The position numbers were made by a program, and so were the translations under genes. 64,000 bases of DNA, taken from positions 100,243,642 to 100,307,641 of the forward strand of contig CM049306.1 of NCBI GenBank assembly GCA_026874595.1. Direction: 5' to 3'. The notes below the pieces were generated by a model. That model ran no database searches. It saw only the letters and a program-made list of their open reading frames with translations, and was not told the DNA's origin. The stretch's first letter is position 1; the number at the start of each line of letters is the position of its first letter. Positions 23,955 through 35,697 of this stretch are shown in pieces. Source of the stretch: Sipunculus nudus (Eukaryota; Annelida; Sipuncula; Golfingiida; Sipunculidae).

Positions 23955-25808
23955 ATTCTCGGGAATACATGGACGGAGGCAGGTTGAGAGCGGCGCTGTC
24001 GACATTTAGCAGCAATGTGTCACGGTAGATAACTATAAGCAAGTAACTTACAGCTTATAACTTTGCTGTTTCATGTATCATTGATATACGCTGCCACCTC
24101 CACGTGTCATGTGACATGCTCAGTGAGCCTTTTATCTCCCTTTTACAAACACACGGTGTAGAGCTGGCGGTGGGTTCTGAATATATCAGTTGTTAAGAGC
24201 TACTTTCATCCGTTATATACAACTTTAATGCCTCAAAAGAGTTTCAGCATTATTGCACTGTCCCTTGTTCCTATTTCCTTAACATCTGGCCTGATACTTA
24301 TTTAACTATACTTATGAGTTTAAGTTAGACATTATTGCCTTATATTTTCATGGCATTTCGGGAATTGACCAATAAAAAGCGGTTAGATTTTGATGGTGAT
24401 AAAGCACGTGATCCGGATCCAGGAACGTCATCAAGTAATTTTCACAAATTTAAAATCATGTATGCATGAATGAACCTGGGAATATGGGCGAATGCAAACA
24501 CGGTTTTGGGAACATCCTTTAATAGGGACCCCCGCATAGCAGCACATTTGTTGTAAATATGTTGTTAATATCTGGCCTGGTATGTGACTATTTTGAAGTT
24601 AGAAATGTTGGCATTATCTTTCGACTGCAGTGACATATATATATCATGTAACGTGCTTGCATCAGACATAATTCCCGTAATTTTTTCTTCCTGATTCTCA
24701 GTCTCAAGGTTTGGAAATCCAGATAACACATCCTTCGTTGGGGAGACTTCACCTTTTTAACATCAGTGGTTAATGTCACCTGTAATCTACTCTACCCTCC
24801 TGAAATAAGCAGAGTACAATATCATATGCAAGCAGAATTGATTTTGTGACGGCGCTGATGATTGTTCAGCACGTTCAGGTGGGCAGGACTGACCATTGAT
24901 GCAAACACACTCACGTGTTTCCTTGATTACGTTACATAACACCGTTTGACCAGGATCCTGGGTATATTTCGGATATGATGATCCAGAATGCTGTTGGAGG
25001 TATAAGGTTTCTTGAGGATTTCTCTATTTTATTACCATCCTTTTACATGGTTAAAGGATGTTATCAAGAATGTTAAGCTGACAACGTTTTTGTTTGTTGA
25101 TTATTATTATTATGCCTTACACACCTTGATTGATACCAGGGCCGGGACCAGTAAATAAGCATTGATTATTTTCAGTCGAGTAAAATAATAAACATTTTAT
25201 CGCTTATGTAAATTAGTATTCTTCTGTAGAATAGCAGCTCTGGAAGTTAAGAGTTATATGCAACTTAAGCGTGAAGTTTTACAACGGAGGTTGAGAAAAG
25301 TCATACAGACACATCCATTCATATTTATCTACCATTATCCGACACAAAAAAAACCCTAATGTAACAAAACAGATATAACGATAGGGGTTAATGTAATGAA
25401 TATGAATAAAAGCATGTTATTATAATAGCAGTCTTGAGAAACACCCCGTTTGTAACCCCTCTTGTTATATTATTACAAAATGGGACGTTATTACAACAAG
25501 GGTCACAAGAGTGCCCTTTTTGTTAGGTGTCCCGTTCAGTCCTGTCCTCATATATGATCATAACGCTCGGGGTCGGGGTCTTGGTCTACTAACATCGATA
25601 TCACAGTAACTGGTCAATAGAAAATGGAGGAAACAATATCGGCTTCAATTATTAAGAACATTTTTATGTGTCATTTAGAATTGTTTCATGAGATATATTC
25701 AAAAAGAGTATATATAGGGACCAGAGTGGCGGAGACTGGACGCATGCAGTCATTCTTTTTTATACCGTGACAGATCACGTGTCAGTGATTACTAGACACC
25801 TATTTCCT
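23955..25808. other. Unassigned sequence
   Basis: No supported gene. CACGTG E-box words occur near 24101 and 24404 without a recognisable promoter around them. Confidence 0.5.
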
Positions 25809-26087
25809 TCAATGAGGGGGGTTTATCCCCTCCCCACGTTTTAGCAAGCCGGGGGTTGGTCAATGTAATCCCCCCTGATATGCAGAGAATAATATTTACA
25901 AATTGGAAATGTCATATATAAATAATTAAAATTATAGATTTTTTTTCCTGTTTCTGAATTTACTATGAAATATCATATATCCAAACCTTGTTCAAAATTA
26001 ACATATACTGCAAACATAATAACTAAATTTGTTAAAACCTTATTTTTAATTGCAATATATGTGAAATGTGTCAAAGGACCCGTAAAG

Positions 26088-26163
<76 letters not shown>

Positions 26164-26194
26164 CACCTTCCTTGAAGATAAATTGACGTTTTTG
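25809..26194 (+). mobile_element. Decayed hAT-like MITE copy with TA microsatellite
   Basis: Colinear with the intact elements at 29646-30099 and 35261-35689. Shared words are TCAATGAG near the left end, TTTTAGCAAG, GGTCAATGTAATC, CAGAGAATAATATTTA, CTTATTTTTAATTG and a long (TA)n. The right end still shows AAATTGACG but the terminal CACTG is lost, and the left terminus is unrecognisable. I find no target duplication. This is an old copy. Confidence 0.75.
26090..26161. repeat. (TA)n microsatellite
   Basis: About 70 bp of pure TA, internal to the decayed hAT-like element. Frames encoding YIYIYI across it are artefacts. Confidence 0.98.
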
Positions 26195-27608
26195 TTCACA
26201 TTATTCTACATAGTGAAGATAAATGTTTGTTCAAAGTATCTGAAACTAACATTTAGGTTCTTCTATGTACGGAATATCTTAAATGTTGAAGACCGGAGAC
26301 CGGGGCTAGGTGTATACTTCTAGTCGCATTAGTGCAGGCGTTGTTTAAAAGATGGAGGTCACTTTCACAACCCGTGATCAACACAGCCCCCTGGTGGCAC
26401 TTGACGCCGTCGGTGTGGAAACTTCTTCATGGGTAACAGCGAAAGGAATAATTTTCCGATTTTCGACTTGAAAATTAAAAATTTTCTGTTTTCTATTCTC
26501 CAAGCAAATGTGTGAACCGTAGCTAGATATACCAAACCTGGTTAATGAAGAGGGATGTCTTCTCTCCTGAATTATTGTTTTTTTCTTGATCACAGAACCT
26601 ATTGACCATATTTTCGGCCAAATGTTAATATGTCGGGATGGGGTAAGTTGTAACAACATGTAACAAGGTACCCCCAGTAAAAAATAACTATAACAACTTG
26701 CTCCGTCTAACCTTTCCTCCTCGTTTTTAAATTAGGTCAGAGTTAATTGATGTGTTGCTACAAATCTTGATTCTATGAGAGAGCGTCTGAATAAGAAATC
26801 ATGAAAGTTTTAAGCAGTTTAATTATAGCAGTTGATTTTCAAGTAACATTATCAGCGTGTATCTGTACATATATTTACAACACAATTAATATTTTTTTTT
26901 CCTTTTAAATATTTAATAATATTCTAAATTTAAAAAATAACATTGAATTTATAATAGATCCTATAACGAGGCATAGCATGACAATGAAATTTATATAGGA
27001 ACCAAATCCAGCAAATAGAAAAAGTCCTCTTGTTAAGTTTATTAGTTTAAGATGCCTGACAAAACATGACATCACAGGAAAATGTTTATTCGTTAAATTA
27101 AAAACATATCACAATTTTGATTATCTACGTTTTATGCCAGTTTCTCCAAGACTATATTTACTGTTTCCACGCTCCTGTCTCATTTATTCCCTCCCTGATA
27201 TATACTGCATTTACCGCTTAGTAATATATGAAATGTATTTATTATGATATGTATGACGGGACAACAGGACATTTACCCCCCCCCCCCCCCCGGGACTATT
27301 ACCCAATCGTATCAAATATGCATTTTAAAATATATATAATAAAAAGTAAAGTACCACAAAATATACATTGCACTGATTATGCAATGTGGGAGTGGTCTGA
27401 AAGGCGTTATTTTTTTTAAGGCTTTGAATAAAGGTGATTACTTTTTGCGGATCCCCACATATTATAAATATGTTTATATATAAACAAACCAGCAGCCTGT
27501 GTGCGATGATTTTTACTGGCCTATTTTTACCAAAGCTCCAAGGGATTACCACTAGTTTATGAACGTCAGATAGGCGAAAGGGCCCTTTAAATTGCAAAAA
27601 AAGAAGCA

Positions 27609-27641
<33 letters not shown>

Positions 27642-29637
27642 CGTGACAAGTTGTTAGCAATTACTGCTAACTATAAAACACATTAAGATATGCCTTTATA
27701 TCTTATGACCTGTGTAACAAGGTACCCCACAGGCTGTATCAATCTGCCCCGTAACAGGGGCAACTTGTATACAAATTTTTATAGGTTTATCCAGATATAT
27801 TATAGGAATAAAGTATCTTAACCTTTCAATAATCGTTGTCTCTACAGATGATAAAAAGTTGTTCATAACTACAAAATAGCTACCAGTTACCATGTATATT
27901 ATATGAGGCAGAGACTTAATTGCAAATTTGCTACAAGTAGCCCCGGCCCCCCCCCCCCCCCTATTATTGCCCAAGTGTACTGACGAATGTTAAGGCGCCT
28001 TCGTGAATGAAGTTTTCTGAAAAGTTGTCGTCCTACAAGATTTTGTAATGAAGAGTTTTGCAATGAAGTTTTGCTTTAGTTGTTATTTCTCCTGTATTAA
28101 TATAAATTTATATAAAACGATAATTTATGAACTGGGAATATAAGGGGGAGGGGGGGGGGGGGTCACAGCCGACATTAGTGTTAACACGGCGGAGGTCCGG
28201 AACATTATATTCAGGTGGCATCAGTTAGCACGGATCAGTATCATCTCTCTGTTCTAGTGATTTTCCAGTTTTATAGCCCAATGAGGTACCTCCGACACGG
28301 CATATTCAGTCGAGTTATAATTCTGTCTTTACAGCGTTCTCGGTCAGTTACGTATACGATCACTTCCACAATTATAATACAGACGTAGCATAACATTATT
28401 ATAGTAGACAAAATATTGTCATCTTTAGATTCTAGTCCATAATGAAAACACACCATTATTAAAGCTGCCCCTTCTTTTTTTCTGGGATGCGTTAGCGTTA
28501 CTTTCAGACATTTTATTTTATGCTATATGTTTTCAAGTTCACGTTACGACGCTGAAAAAGCAGCTTGATATTATGTACAAATAACGCTACGTCGCCGTCA
28601 CGTAGGCGATGTAATATATCAGATATAGCGCAGATATAATATGTACACAAGATATGTCTGTTTTGGTGCAAAAATTTTAATTCACATACGTGCAGAGTAA
28701 ACTCATGAAGTTAGCTGAAATTTAATTCAATCCCTCAGGAAATTTTAAAAGCTGTAATACTTTCGACTGGAACAAAACATGTTACTTGATGAAATATTTG
28801 TGGTTCTGAGTAACACGGAGTGTTTATCTTGCAGCTTACGACAGAAGTATTCCCGGATCTATATAACTGCAAAACAAACATTGATAAAGAAAACACATCA
28901 AAAGATGCATTATATATGTTGTTTTCTTCTTTAAGTTTCAAAGTTTTATGAGTTCTCTTAGTAGTGAGATTAAAGAACCCCGGGCATTTTATTGGTTGTA
29001 TCTGCCAGGCAAGATCTAATTGATTTAATGGTCTGTTTTCAAAGATACGGTTTTTATATAAATGTATATTGTTTTCCGGCCATGATATAATTTGTTAAAA
29101 GGCTTTGATTTATCATCTTGTAAAGGGTAAAGACAGATTGATGCAGCCTGAGGTATTTTATGGGAATTAAAATTACCTTGATACAGCATAAAGCCACTGG
29201 CGCAATGCGTTACTTAATTACTAAAATTAAAAATGTATGAGAGATGGACATATGCTTTTAGCGTTAATACAACCCGATCTTTAATACATCTCAACGCACC
29301 CCTGGCGGTAAACATCAAGCACAAGATTGAATGTATTGAAACTTTTCTGAAGTTTACTTAAGTGAATATGTTGGACAATTGTAAGTTACACAAACCTGAG
29401 ACGATTTACATCAAGCCACGAGGAACATGTATCCAAAAGCTGAGAACCTCCAGCTAGGCGGACAAAATAAGATCATATCTATCAGAGACTCGGTATCCAT
29501 GTGACCAAGGACTTCTCCATTATGACATCTTTGTCATCACGCTCAGCTGACCGACGTGTTTGCTGTGATTGTGATACTAGATGCGATTTTTTGTTAAGTA
29601 CAAGCTGTCCGTCCTGAGGGCACTGTACATAAGCCTG
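26195..29637. other. Unassigned AT-rich sequence with homopolymers
   Basis: Contains a C run at about 27276-27291, (GA)n at 27608-27635, a C run at about 27947-27961 and a G-rich run at 28144-28162. Two copies of GTAACAAGGTACCCC occur near 26660 and 27715. I see no supported exon, RNA gene or mobile element. Confidence 0.5.
27608..27635. repeat. (GA)n microsatellite
   Basis: Pure AG/GA run. Confidence 0.95.
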
Positions 29638-29645
29638 CAAATGAG

Positions 29646-29739
29646 CAGTGGCATCATTTAATCTTCCAGGGTCGGGGGGGGGGGGGGGATGACAGGGAGA
29701 CTAACACACACACACACACACACTCTTTCGAACACACTC

Positions 29740-29793
<54 letters not shown>

Positions 29794-30099
29794 TCTGTAT
29801 GACTCATTTTAAATATATACTTAATCACATTTTACATATATTACAATTAAGTATAGATTTTAGAAAATGAGGTACTATGTTTCCAGTATAAGTTCATTCC
29901 AAACCAGGTTTAAATATAATATTTCATGGTAAACTGATAAATAGAGCTATAGTCTGTAATTTATATTTATTAATATATTTCATTTACAATATGTAAATTT
30001 TATCCTCTGAATAGTGGGGGGATGATTACATTGACCATCCCCCCTTGCCAAAAAGTGGGAGTATATATACCCCCATCCAACTCTTCATTGACGCCCCTG
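29646..30099 (-). mobile_element. Non-autonomous hAT-like element, 454 bp
   Basis: Bounded by an exact 8-bp duplication CAAATGAG at 29638-29645 and 30100-30107. The plus-strand left end is CAGTGGCATCATTTAATC and the right end complements to CAGGGGCGTCAATGAAG, forming an imperfect inverted repeat of about 14 bp. An 8-bp target duplication with CAG-G-G-C-type termini is the hAT pattern. Read on the minus strand it is colinear with 35261-35689. The interior has a G run (29674-29688), (CA)n (29704-29722) and (TA)n (29740-29791). It has no transposase and must depend on an autonomous relative elsewhere. Confidence 0.9.
29704..29791. repeat. CA then TA microsatellites inside the hAT element
   Basis: (CA)n at 29704-29722 and (TA)n at 29740-29791 with one interruption. 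They sit at the same internal position as the microsatellites in the sister copies. Confidence 0.95.
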
Positions 30100-30107
30100 C
30101 AAATGAG

Positions 30108-32072
30108 TTCATGGTAACCATATATATATTACCCATGTGGAGATTGACATTGGGTAAAGGGTTACTAAATTTTGCAAATTTGGCACAATTCAGCACCAGC
30201 GATTATGATACTAGTCATTACGGGACATTTACAATTAGTTGTAAATATGAAATTTAAATTTTCGTCATGTAATTTTGTTACAAAATATAGGCCGCCGTGA
30301 ACCTGTTTAAGATTTCCAAGAATATTTGTTCAAGACCTCCATTGATATTTAATTAGACGTTCCTTAAGTCCAACGATTACGATTTGTGGCCTGCAGCACA
30401 TCGAAGTTTCAGGAACTCGCAGAATTTGGCAGTCTCAAAAATACAGGCAAAATGTTTGAAATAGACCTGAATTACAGGTGATGCCACTAGTCATCATTAC
30501 CTGATAAACTAGTCATGATTAATAAGCATACCAGGTTTCAGGACATTAGATGAAGCTATAAGGTGTGAAACTTAAATGATTGTTGTCCTCTGACGGTCTC
30601 AAAAATGAGCCATTCGTAAAAAAAAGTAAAAATACACTTGGCGGATCCAGTCCTCAGGAACTGATGAACCCAGACATGATCACTAATCATAAAATATTAC
30701 AGGAAACCAGATAAAACCACCACAGAGAAACTGATACGACTGTATTTTGATGATCTAAAAAGACTAAAGGATCCAATTCGTGAAAATTAGATTGAATACG
30801 TGTGGCGCCACCAGAATTAAAGAACTGGTGGTACAAATCGATCATCATTAAGTACAACAGGTTCCAGGTACAGATACAAATGCTCTCATTTGAGTTTTTT
30901 TAAATAAAGACATAATTGCGTAAATATTCGAAGAATGACAGGTAGCTCACCAGTCATTAGTTTCTGATATATTAAACTCTATGATTAATATTCGAGGTTA
31001 TAAATTCATGGCAATCCTTGCTTTAATTGTTGAGATACTTGAGCTTTTATATCAAAATAAAATATTATTGGGTGGACAAAGAAGCCCCATAACTCTTTCA
31101 AGGATCGTCCAGTTATAACGTTATACATTTTTAGGACTTGCCCTGTAGACCAGACGGACGACGGGCGAAATGTGGTTATGAATACTATGTTACAATGTTA
31201 TTAAACTGGAAAAAAACACGGAACTACAGTTATAAAGTAATGCCAACGATAAAAGCACACTCCTCTTTGCTACTTGATATTTATTGGTATCGATTATTTC
31301 AGATTATTTTTCAGCCAAAGTCGTGTGTTTTTAATACACCGATACAAAGTATGTCTTTTTATCGTTTTTACGGCAATGATATCATGAAGCAGCAGTTTGA
31401 TGCTGAATTTAATTGGATTTACTCAAGAACTATTTCATTGGAAATTTTAAAATATTTTTGCCATCTTAATTTAGGTTGATTATTGTTCTGGATAGAGCTG
31501 TATTTGTATATATTATTCTGAACAAAGACAAATACCTTTCTGGTTTCGGACATTATATTTAAATGGTTCTTGAATGGACTCAGACGCAGATTCAAAAGAT
31601 TTGCCGATATAGCTAGAATATTCTAAAATATACAATATATTACCATATGATTATTTCACGACTAGCTGATAAATCCGGTATATCGGGCTTTTTACTGGGG
31701 TTGGGGAGATATATTTACTAAGACATTGAATGTTGGCTCATTTTTTATTCTAAAGTTAAAAGATATTAAAGGTTTTCAATAGGATATTGTCTCAATAAGA
31801 CATGTACAAATATTTGTTTTACGTTTATTTTGTTGTGCAAGAAATTCATACCCCGTTATGTTTACCTTGAAGACCTGGTCAGTGATGATTTTTACATTGC
31901 AAAACGGAATGAGACGCGGGGGCATTCAGATTTTTCGATGATATTTGACTGGTTTCTATTGGTTGACGTATAAAGAATAGGTTGATGTGAGGAACACATG
32001 AAAGATTAATTAAATGTTGCAAGGAAACTGTTCCTGAAGAAAGAAACAGAAATTTGCATACCCCGTAAGTAG
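30108..32072. other. Unassigned AT-rich sequence
   Basis: A 113-codon plus-strand frame at 31138-31479 is the longest here, but it shows no motif, no splice context and no GC rise. I see nothing else to support. Confidence 0.5.
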
Positions 32073-32285
32073 CAGAAGCGGACCCAACGGGACTCCATGC
32101 AGAGGGTCCGTATCCCATTTTCAGCCGCCGCAACCTTTTTTTGATCAAGTCAGACCAATTTTGAGGCCTGAAACCCCCACCACCACCCCACCTCACCCCT
32201 TCCCTGTTCCTGAAATTGGGACCTTGAATTAGGTTTGCCATTGATCCTCCTGGGTTGAACCCTTCATTTCATAAAGCGAGAAACA
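32073..32285 (-). mobile_element. GC-rich hAT-like non-autonomous repeat, copy 2
   Basis: Reverse-oriented, diverged relative of 16506-16723. The plus-strand left end CAGAAGCGGACCC matches the terminus of copy 1, and the shared core on the minus strand includes ATTGGTCTGACTTG and AAAAAGGTTGCGGCGGCTGA. The far end near 32285 is too degraded to show its inverted repeat. The long minus-strand frame at 31879-32241 crosses it and is compositional. Confidence 0.5.
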
Positions 32286-33172
32286 TGTGTTTTTAACTTT
32301 GACTGACCACGGACGTGTGTGAGAGCCTGGGTCCAATGAAAGGCCAGACATGCTCAAATCCCTCACTGAAAGCAAACGTTATTCATATGAACAAAAGTCT
32401 TTAATCGTGTGTTTGAGGTTGAGTGACCACGATTCACGCATTCTGGTCATTGCCGAAAGCAGTTCGGTAGTGCTCGGCCTAACCTCCGCGCCAGTCGGTA
32501 AAAACGGAAAAATCACTCAAAATTATATGTACATTAAAAATTATTTATCATCATATCGCCCATGTCACTGCGGACGCAATGACCTTTAGAATTACGCAAT
32601 GCGGTTTCAGAGAATATTGAAGACAAAGGTGGAGCGAATTCCTTTTATAAATACTAGAAGATTACGGTGATCTCATACCGTCTGCACAGGTACACTCTTT
32701 TGAAATAGCCCTCTATACACTGCATAAGCAGGCATCCGCTCCTTATCGTTGTTATCAAATGTGCAGTCTACCTTATCATACTCTCTTAACAGATAATGAT
32801 TGTCTGTTCATTTCGGCATCACTGAAAATAAGAATGAAGAATATTCTGATGAAGCATGGAAATTTTTAAAAGGTCCCAGCTTGCATAATTGATATTTTAT
32901 TCTCTCCCATTCAAATTTAAATCATATATTTATAGATATTAATCGATTTTATTTTTATTTTTAAATATGCAACCGTTAAAGCTGTTCGGCTTCATGCTGA
33001 GAAGTCGGTAAAAGCTGTCTACTGCTTTCTCAATTACCCGAAATATTGTTACGGAACCTAATATAAAAAGATCACGTATGCGTGATGAACACAAATTTTG
33101 TAATGGAGATTAAAAAAAATCAGATTCTGTAACACTAGGCAGCGTGAAATGTCTAGGGGGATGAATAAAGAA
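32286..33172. other. Unassigned sequence
   Basis: No gene, RNA or repeat that I can support. An overlapping 79-codon frame at 32350-32589 has no recognisable motif. Confidence 0.5.
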
Positions 33173-33180
33173 GTCAGTGG

Positions 33181-33837
33181 TTTTTTGCCAACAAATTACT
33201 ATAATTTATTCTAAAAACAACCCTAACATTACAATACAACAAATCAATACAACTACACAGAAAAATAATGTGCACAGTACCTGGATACCAACACCGTCAC
33301 AACGATAAGTTCTTTAAATGTATACTCTCGGAGAATGACAGTCCAGTGTAAAGCTCTTGTAACAATCCAGAAAGTAAACTGAAGTCCAAATGCACAAAAT
33401 CCAGGAGAACCTCTGAAGAAAATCTATAATTGCCGCACACGTCGGATAAGGTCCCAGAAACTGACACACGCTTCTGCGTCCACTGGAAAACTTCTCTGCT
33501 CTCTGGCCTCCTAAAACACAGCCCCTTTATATACCTTCACACCTCAAGCCGAGAATTTTCCACTTCTCATACAGTCTTAATGATCCTACACATCACAGTA
33601 AACACGCGTTTCAGGAATTATCGAGAAGAGCATAGCCGTGTGTATCCCCACACACACCAGGGTCATCACGTGACCCACGACCAGGCGTGAAAACCCAAGG
33701 CTCACATGACAACGAGAGTTCAACCAGTACGGATTAAACACAGAATGTAACAAACGGCCCGGCGAGGGCGTCACAACACGAGTTACGCCCGTGCCACACA
33801 ATAAAAAAGAGCACCGTACAATATCCCCTTGTTCCCT
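33181..33837 (-). mobile_element. LTR-like or retroposed element with TATA and poly(A) signal
   Basis: A 657-bp GC-richer insert sits between exact 8-bp direct repeats GTCAGTGG at 33173-33180 and 33838-33845. Read on the minus strand it has a TATA box (TATATAAAGG, around 33524-33533), then about 320 bp downstream a polyadenylation signal AATAAA (33205-33210), followed 19 bp later by six A residues at the very end. A promoter, transcribed part and poly(A) signal in this order resemble a solo LTR. The terminal A tract plus target repeat would also fit a retroposed transcript, and clear TG...CA ends are absent. No gag or pol sequence adjoins it. Frames on either strand are short and overlapping. 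Confidence 0.55.
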
Positions 33838-33845
33838 GTCAGTGG

Positions 33846-35252
33846 GATAGCATATTTTATAGACTTTATTTCTTTATCTTTATTCCGCAGCGTGCATACT
33901 TTTTTTTTTATTTTGTATGTGCACTATCATATATAAAGGATTTTCCTGCAGTCAACAATTTACATTTCGAGTTTAATGCCGAAGAGAGTATGGGTTTTTA
34001 GCTAAAGAAATATTCAATATTTAAGTAGCACATTACCAATCCAGGCACCATGTTTACACTTCTAGAACCATGAGTTGGTAAAACAGATATGAAACATTAG
34101 AACATCTGGGGCTGCTTCCTGCAATCGTTCAGTAAAGCAGCTCTCAGGTTAGTCATGACGTCAGCAGGAATCGACAACCGGACTCCTATCCCGGATCAGA
34201 AAAAGAATTTTACGCAAAATAATATTTTCCAAGAAAAGTTCTAAAGGTAAATGTACACTTTCTTAACGTATTTACTATAAAACTCCAGGAGAAGAATATA
34301 TTACAGGTGTACAGCTATAGTGTGACCTCTCTTCTTTATTGTACCATTAGTTTACGCCTTTTCGCCCGGAGGTAGCATCCATAGGTGCTGAGAAATTAAG
34401 CACATTAAGACTCTACGGTATGCGGAGTAAATATTAGCTACTATTAAGAGCCCGTGCTTGATGAAGTTAATCCGGATATGAGTAATTCTTGCACCAGTGT
34501 AACAGGAAATGAATTTCTTTAAAGGGATGCTTATATGCTTGTAGATAGAAAGCTGCATACAGGTAATTTCCTGTAGAGTTTGAGAACAGTATCTTGTAGC
34601 TTGTTTTCCATTGGCTTCACCGGTTTAGCGATTTCAGGTACCCCCGCTACAGATTACCCTCATTTAATCAAATTACCATTACAAGGATGACTAGGATGTA
34701 ATAGATATCAGATTAGGCCCAGGGGTAACTTGAAATCAGTGTCATCCAACAATACCCTGTATAATTTCACATTACAATTCGGGTTATTTAGATACTGGCT
34801 TGTAGAGTTGTAATTGTATATTCCTAACCAATATTCATTTATGATTATCGTATTTTTTTTCTCGATTCTGTTTAAATTGGTTTGAATCTTTGAATATCTT
34901 ATGTTTGTCTGTAATGTACAATTCTCTCATGTATGGAGTGATATGAGTTAAAACTGTGTGACTGTTTTATATTTTTTTTCTATATTCAGGGTAGCTTTCA
35001 ATCGTTTATTCATCACACGTTATTTAATTAACACATCTAGCATTAGAAAATAAGATTCTATATCAGTAAGTGTAATAAGTGCATAATCTAAACTGTGCAA
35101 GAGGTTTACGAAATTAGGTGATTCTAATTCGGGAAATCCATTTCAGATGACAGGAGGAGGGATGTTATGAAAGCGGGTGGCTTTAAGGCTTAACACCTTA
35201 ATACACGAAGCAGATCTGACTAGTCAGATGTTAGTCTGTTAGAGTCAGGATA
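33846..35252. other. Unassigned AT-rich sequence
   Basis: No supported gene or repeat. A short C run near 34642 is trivial. Confidence 0.55.
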
Positions 35253-35260
35253 GTGTAACG

Positions 35261-35551
35261 CAGGGGCGTTAATACCCCCCACTTTTTAGCAAGGGGGGAT
35301 GATCAATGTAATCATCCCCCCTGATATTCAGAGAATAATATTTATATATTGGAAATGAAATATATATATAACTAGAATTATAGACTTTGGTTACATTTTT
35401 ATATGAAATATTATATATCTTAACCTGATTAAGAATTAACATACACTGGAAACATACCTTATTTTTTAAAACCTTATACTTAATTGTATTATATTTGAAA
35501 TTTGTCATATAGACAATAAAAGGTATATATATGTGTGTATGTATATATATA

Positions 35552-35608
<57 letters not shown>

Positions 35609-35689
35609 AACACGTGTGTTGGTGTGTGTGAAAAAAGTTGTGAGTCATCCCCCCCCCCCACCACCCTTAAAGAAAAATTGACGCCACTG
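35261..35689 (+). mobile_element. Non-autonomous hAT-like element, 429 bp
   Basis: Flanked by a perfect 8-bp duplication GTGTAACG at 35253-35260 and 35690-35697. The left end is CAGGGGCGTTAATACC and the right end complements to CAGTGGCGTCAATTTTTC. The interior runs TTTTTAGCAAGGGGGGATGA, GATCAATGTAATCATCC, CAGAGAATAATATTTATA and a long (TA)n at about 35524-35606, followed by a TG-rich piece and a C run. It has the same order as 29646-30099 read on the other strand. No coding sequence; the 131-codon minus-strand frame here consists largely of microsatellite YIYI. Confidence 0.92.
35524..35606. repeat. (TA)n microsatellite
   Basis: TA run with a short TG interruption, internal to the hAT-like element. 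Confidence 0.97.
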
Positions 35690-35697
35690 GTGTAACG

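Noticed and set aside
25430-25530. Possible hairpin around TTGTTATATTATTAC and GTTATTACAACAAG
   Set aside because: The arms pair imperfectly and no terminal features or function are apparent.
25965-26323. Two overlapping plus-strand frames with YIYIYI
   Set aside because: They cross a pure TA microsatellite; the frames are open only because TA repeats contain no stop.
31138-31479. 113-codon plus-strand frame
   Set aside because: Begins at a plausible ATG-less context, has AT-rich composition like the background, no motif and no splice support.
31879-32241. 120-codon minus-strand frame
   Set aside because: Crosses the second GC-rich repeat copy; the frame is not conserved with the first copy.
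33430-33801. Overlapping short frames on both strands
   Set aside because: They lie inside the LTR-like element and show no retroviral or retrotransposon protein motif.
35269-35664. 131-codon minus-strand frame
   Set aside because: Much of it is YIYIYI from a TA microsatellite inside the hAT-like element, with no protein motif.
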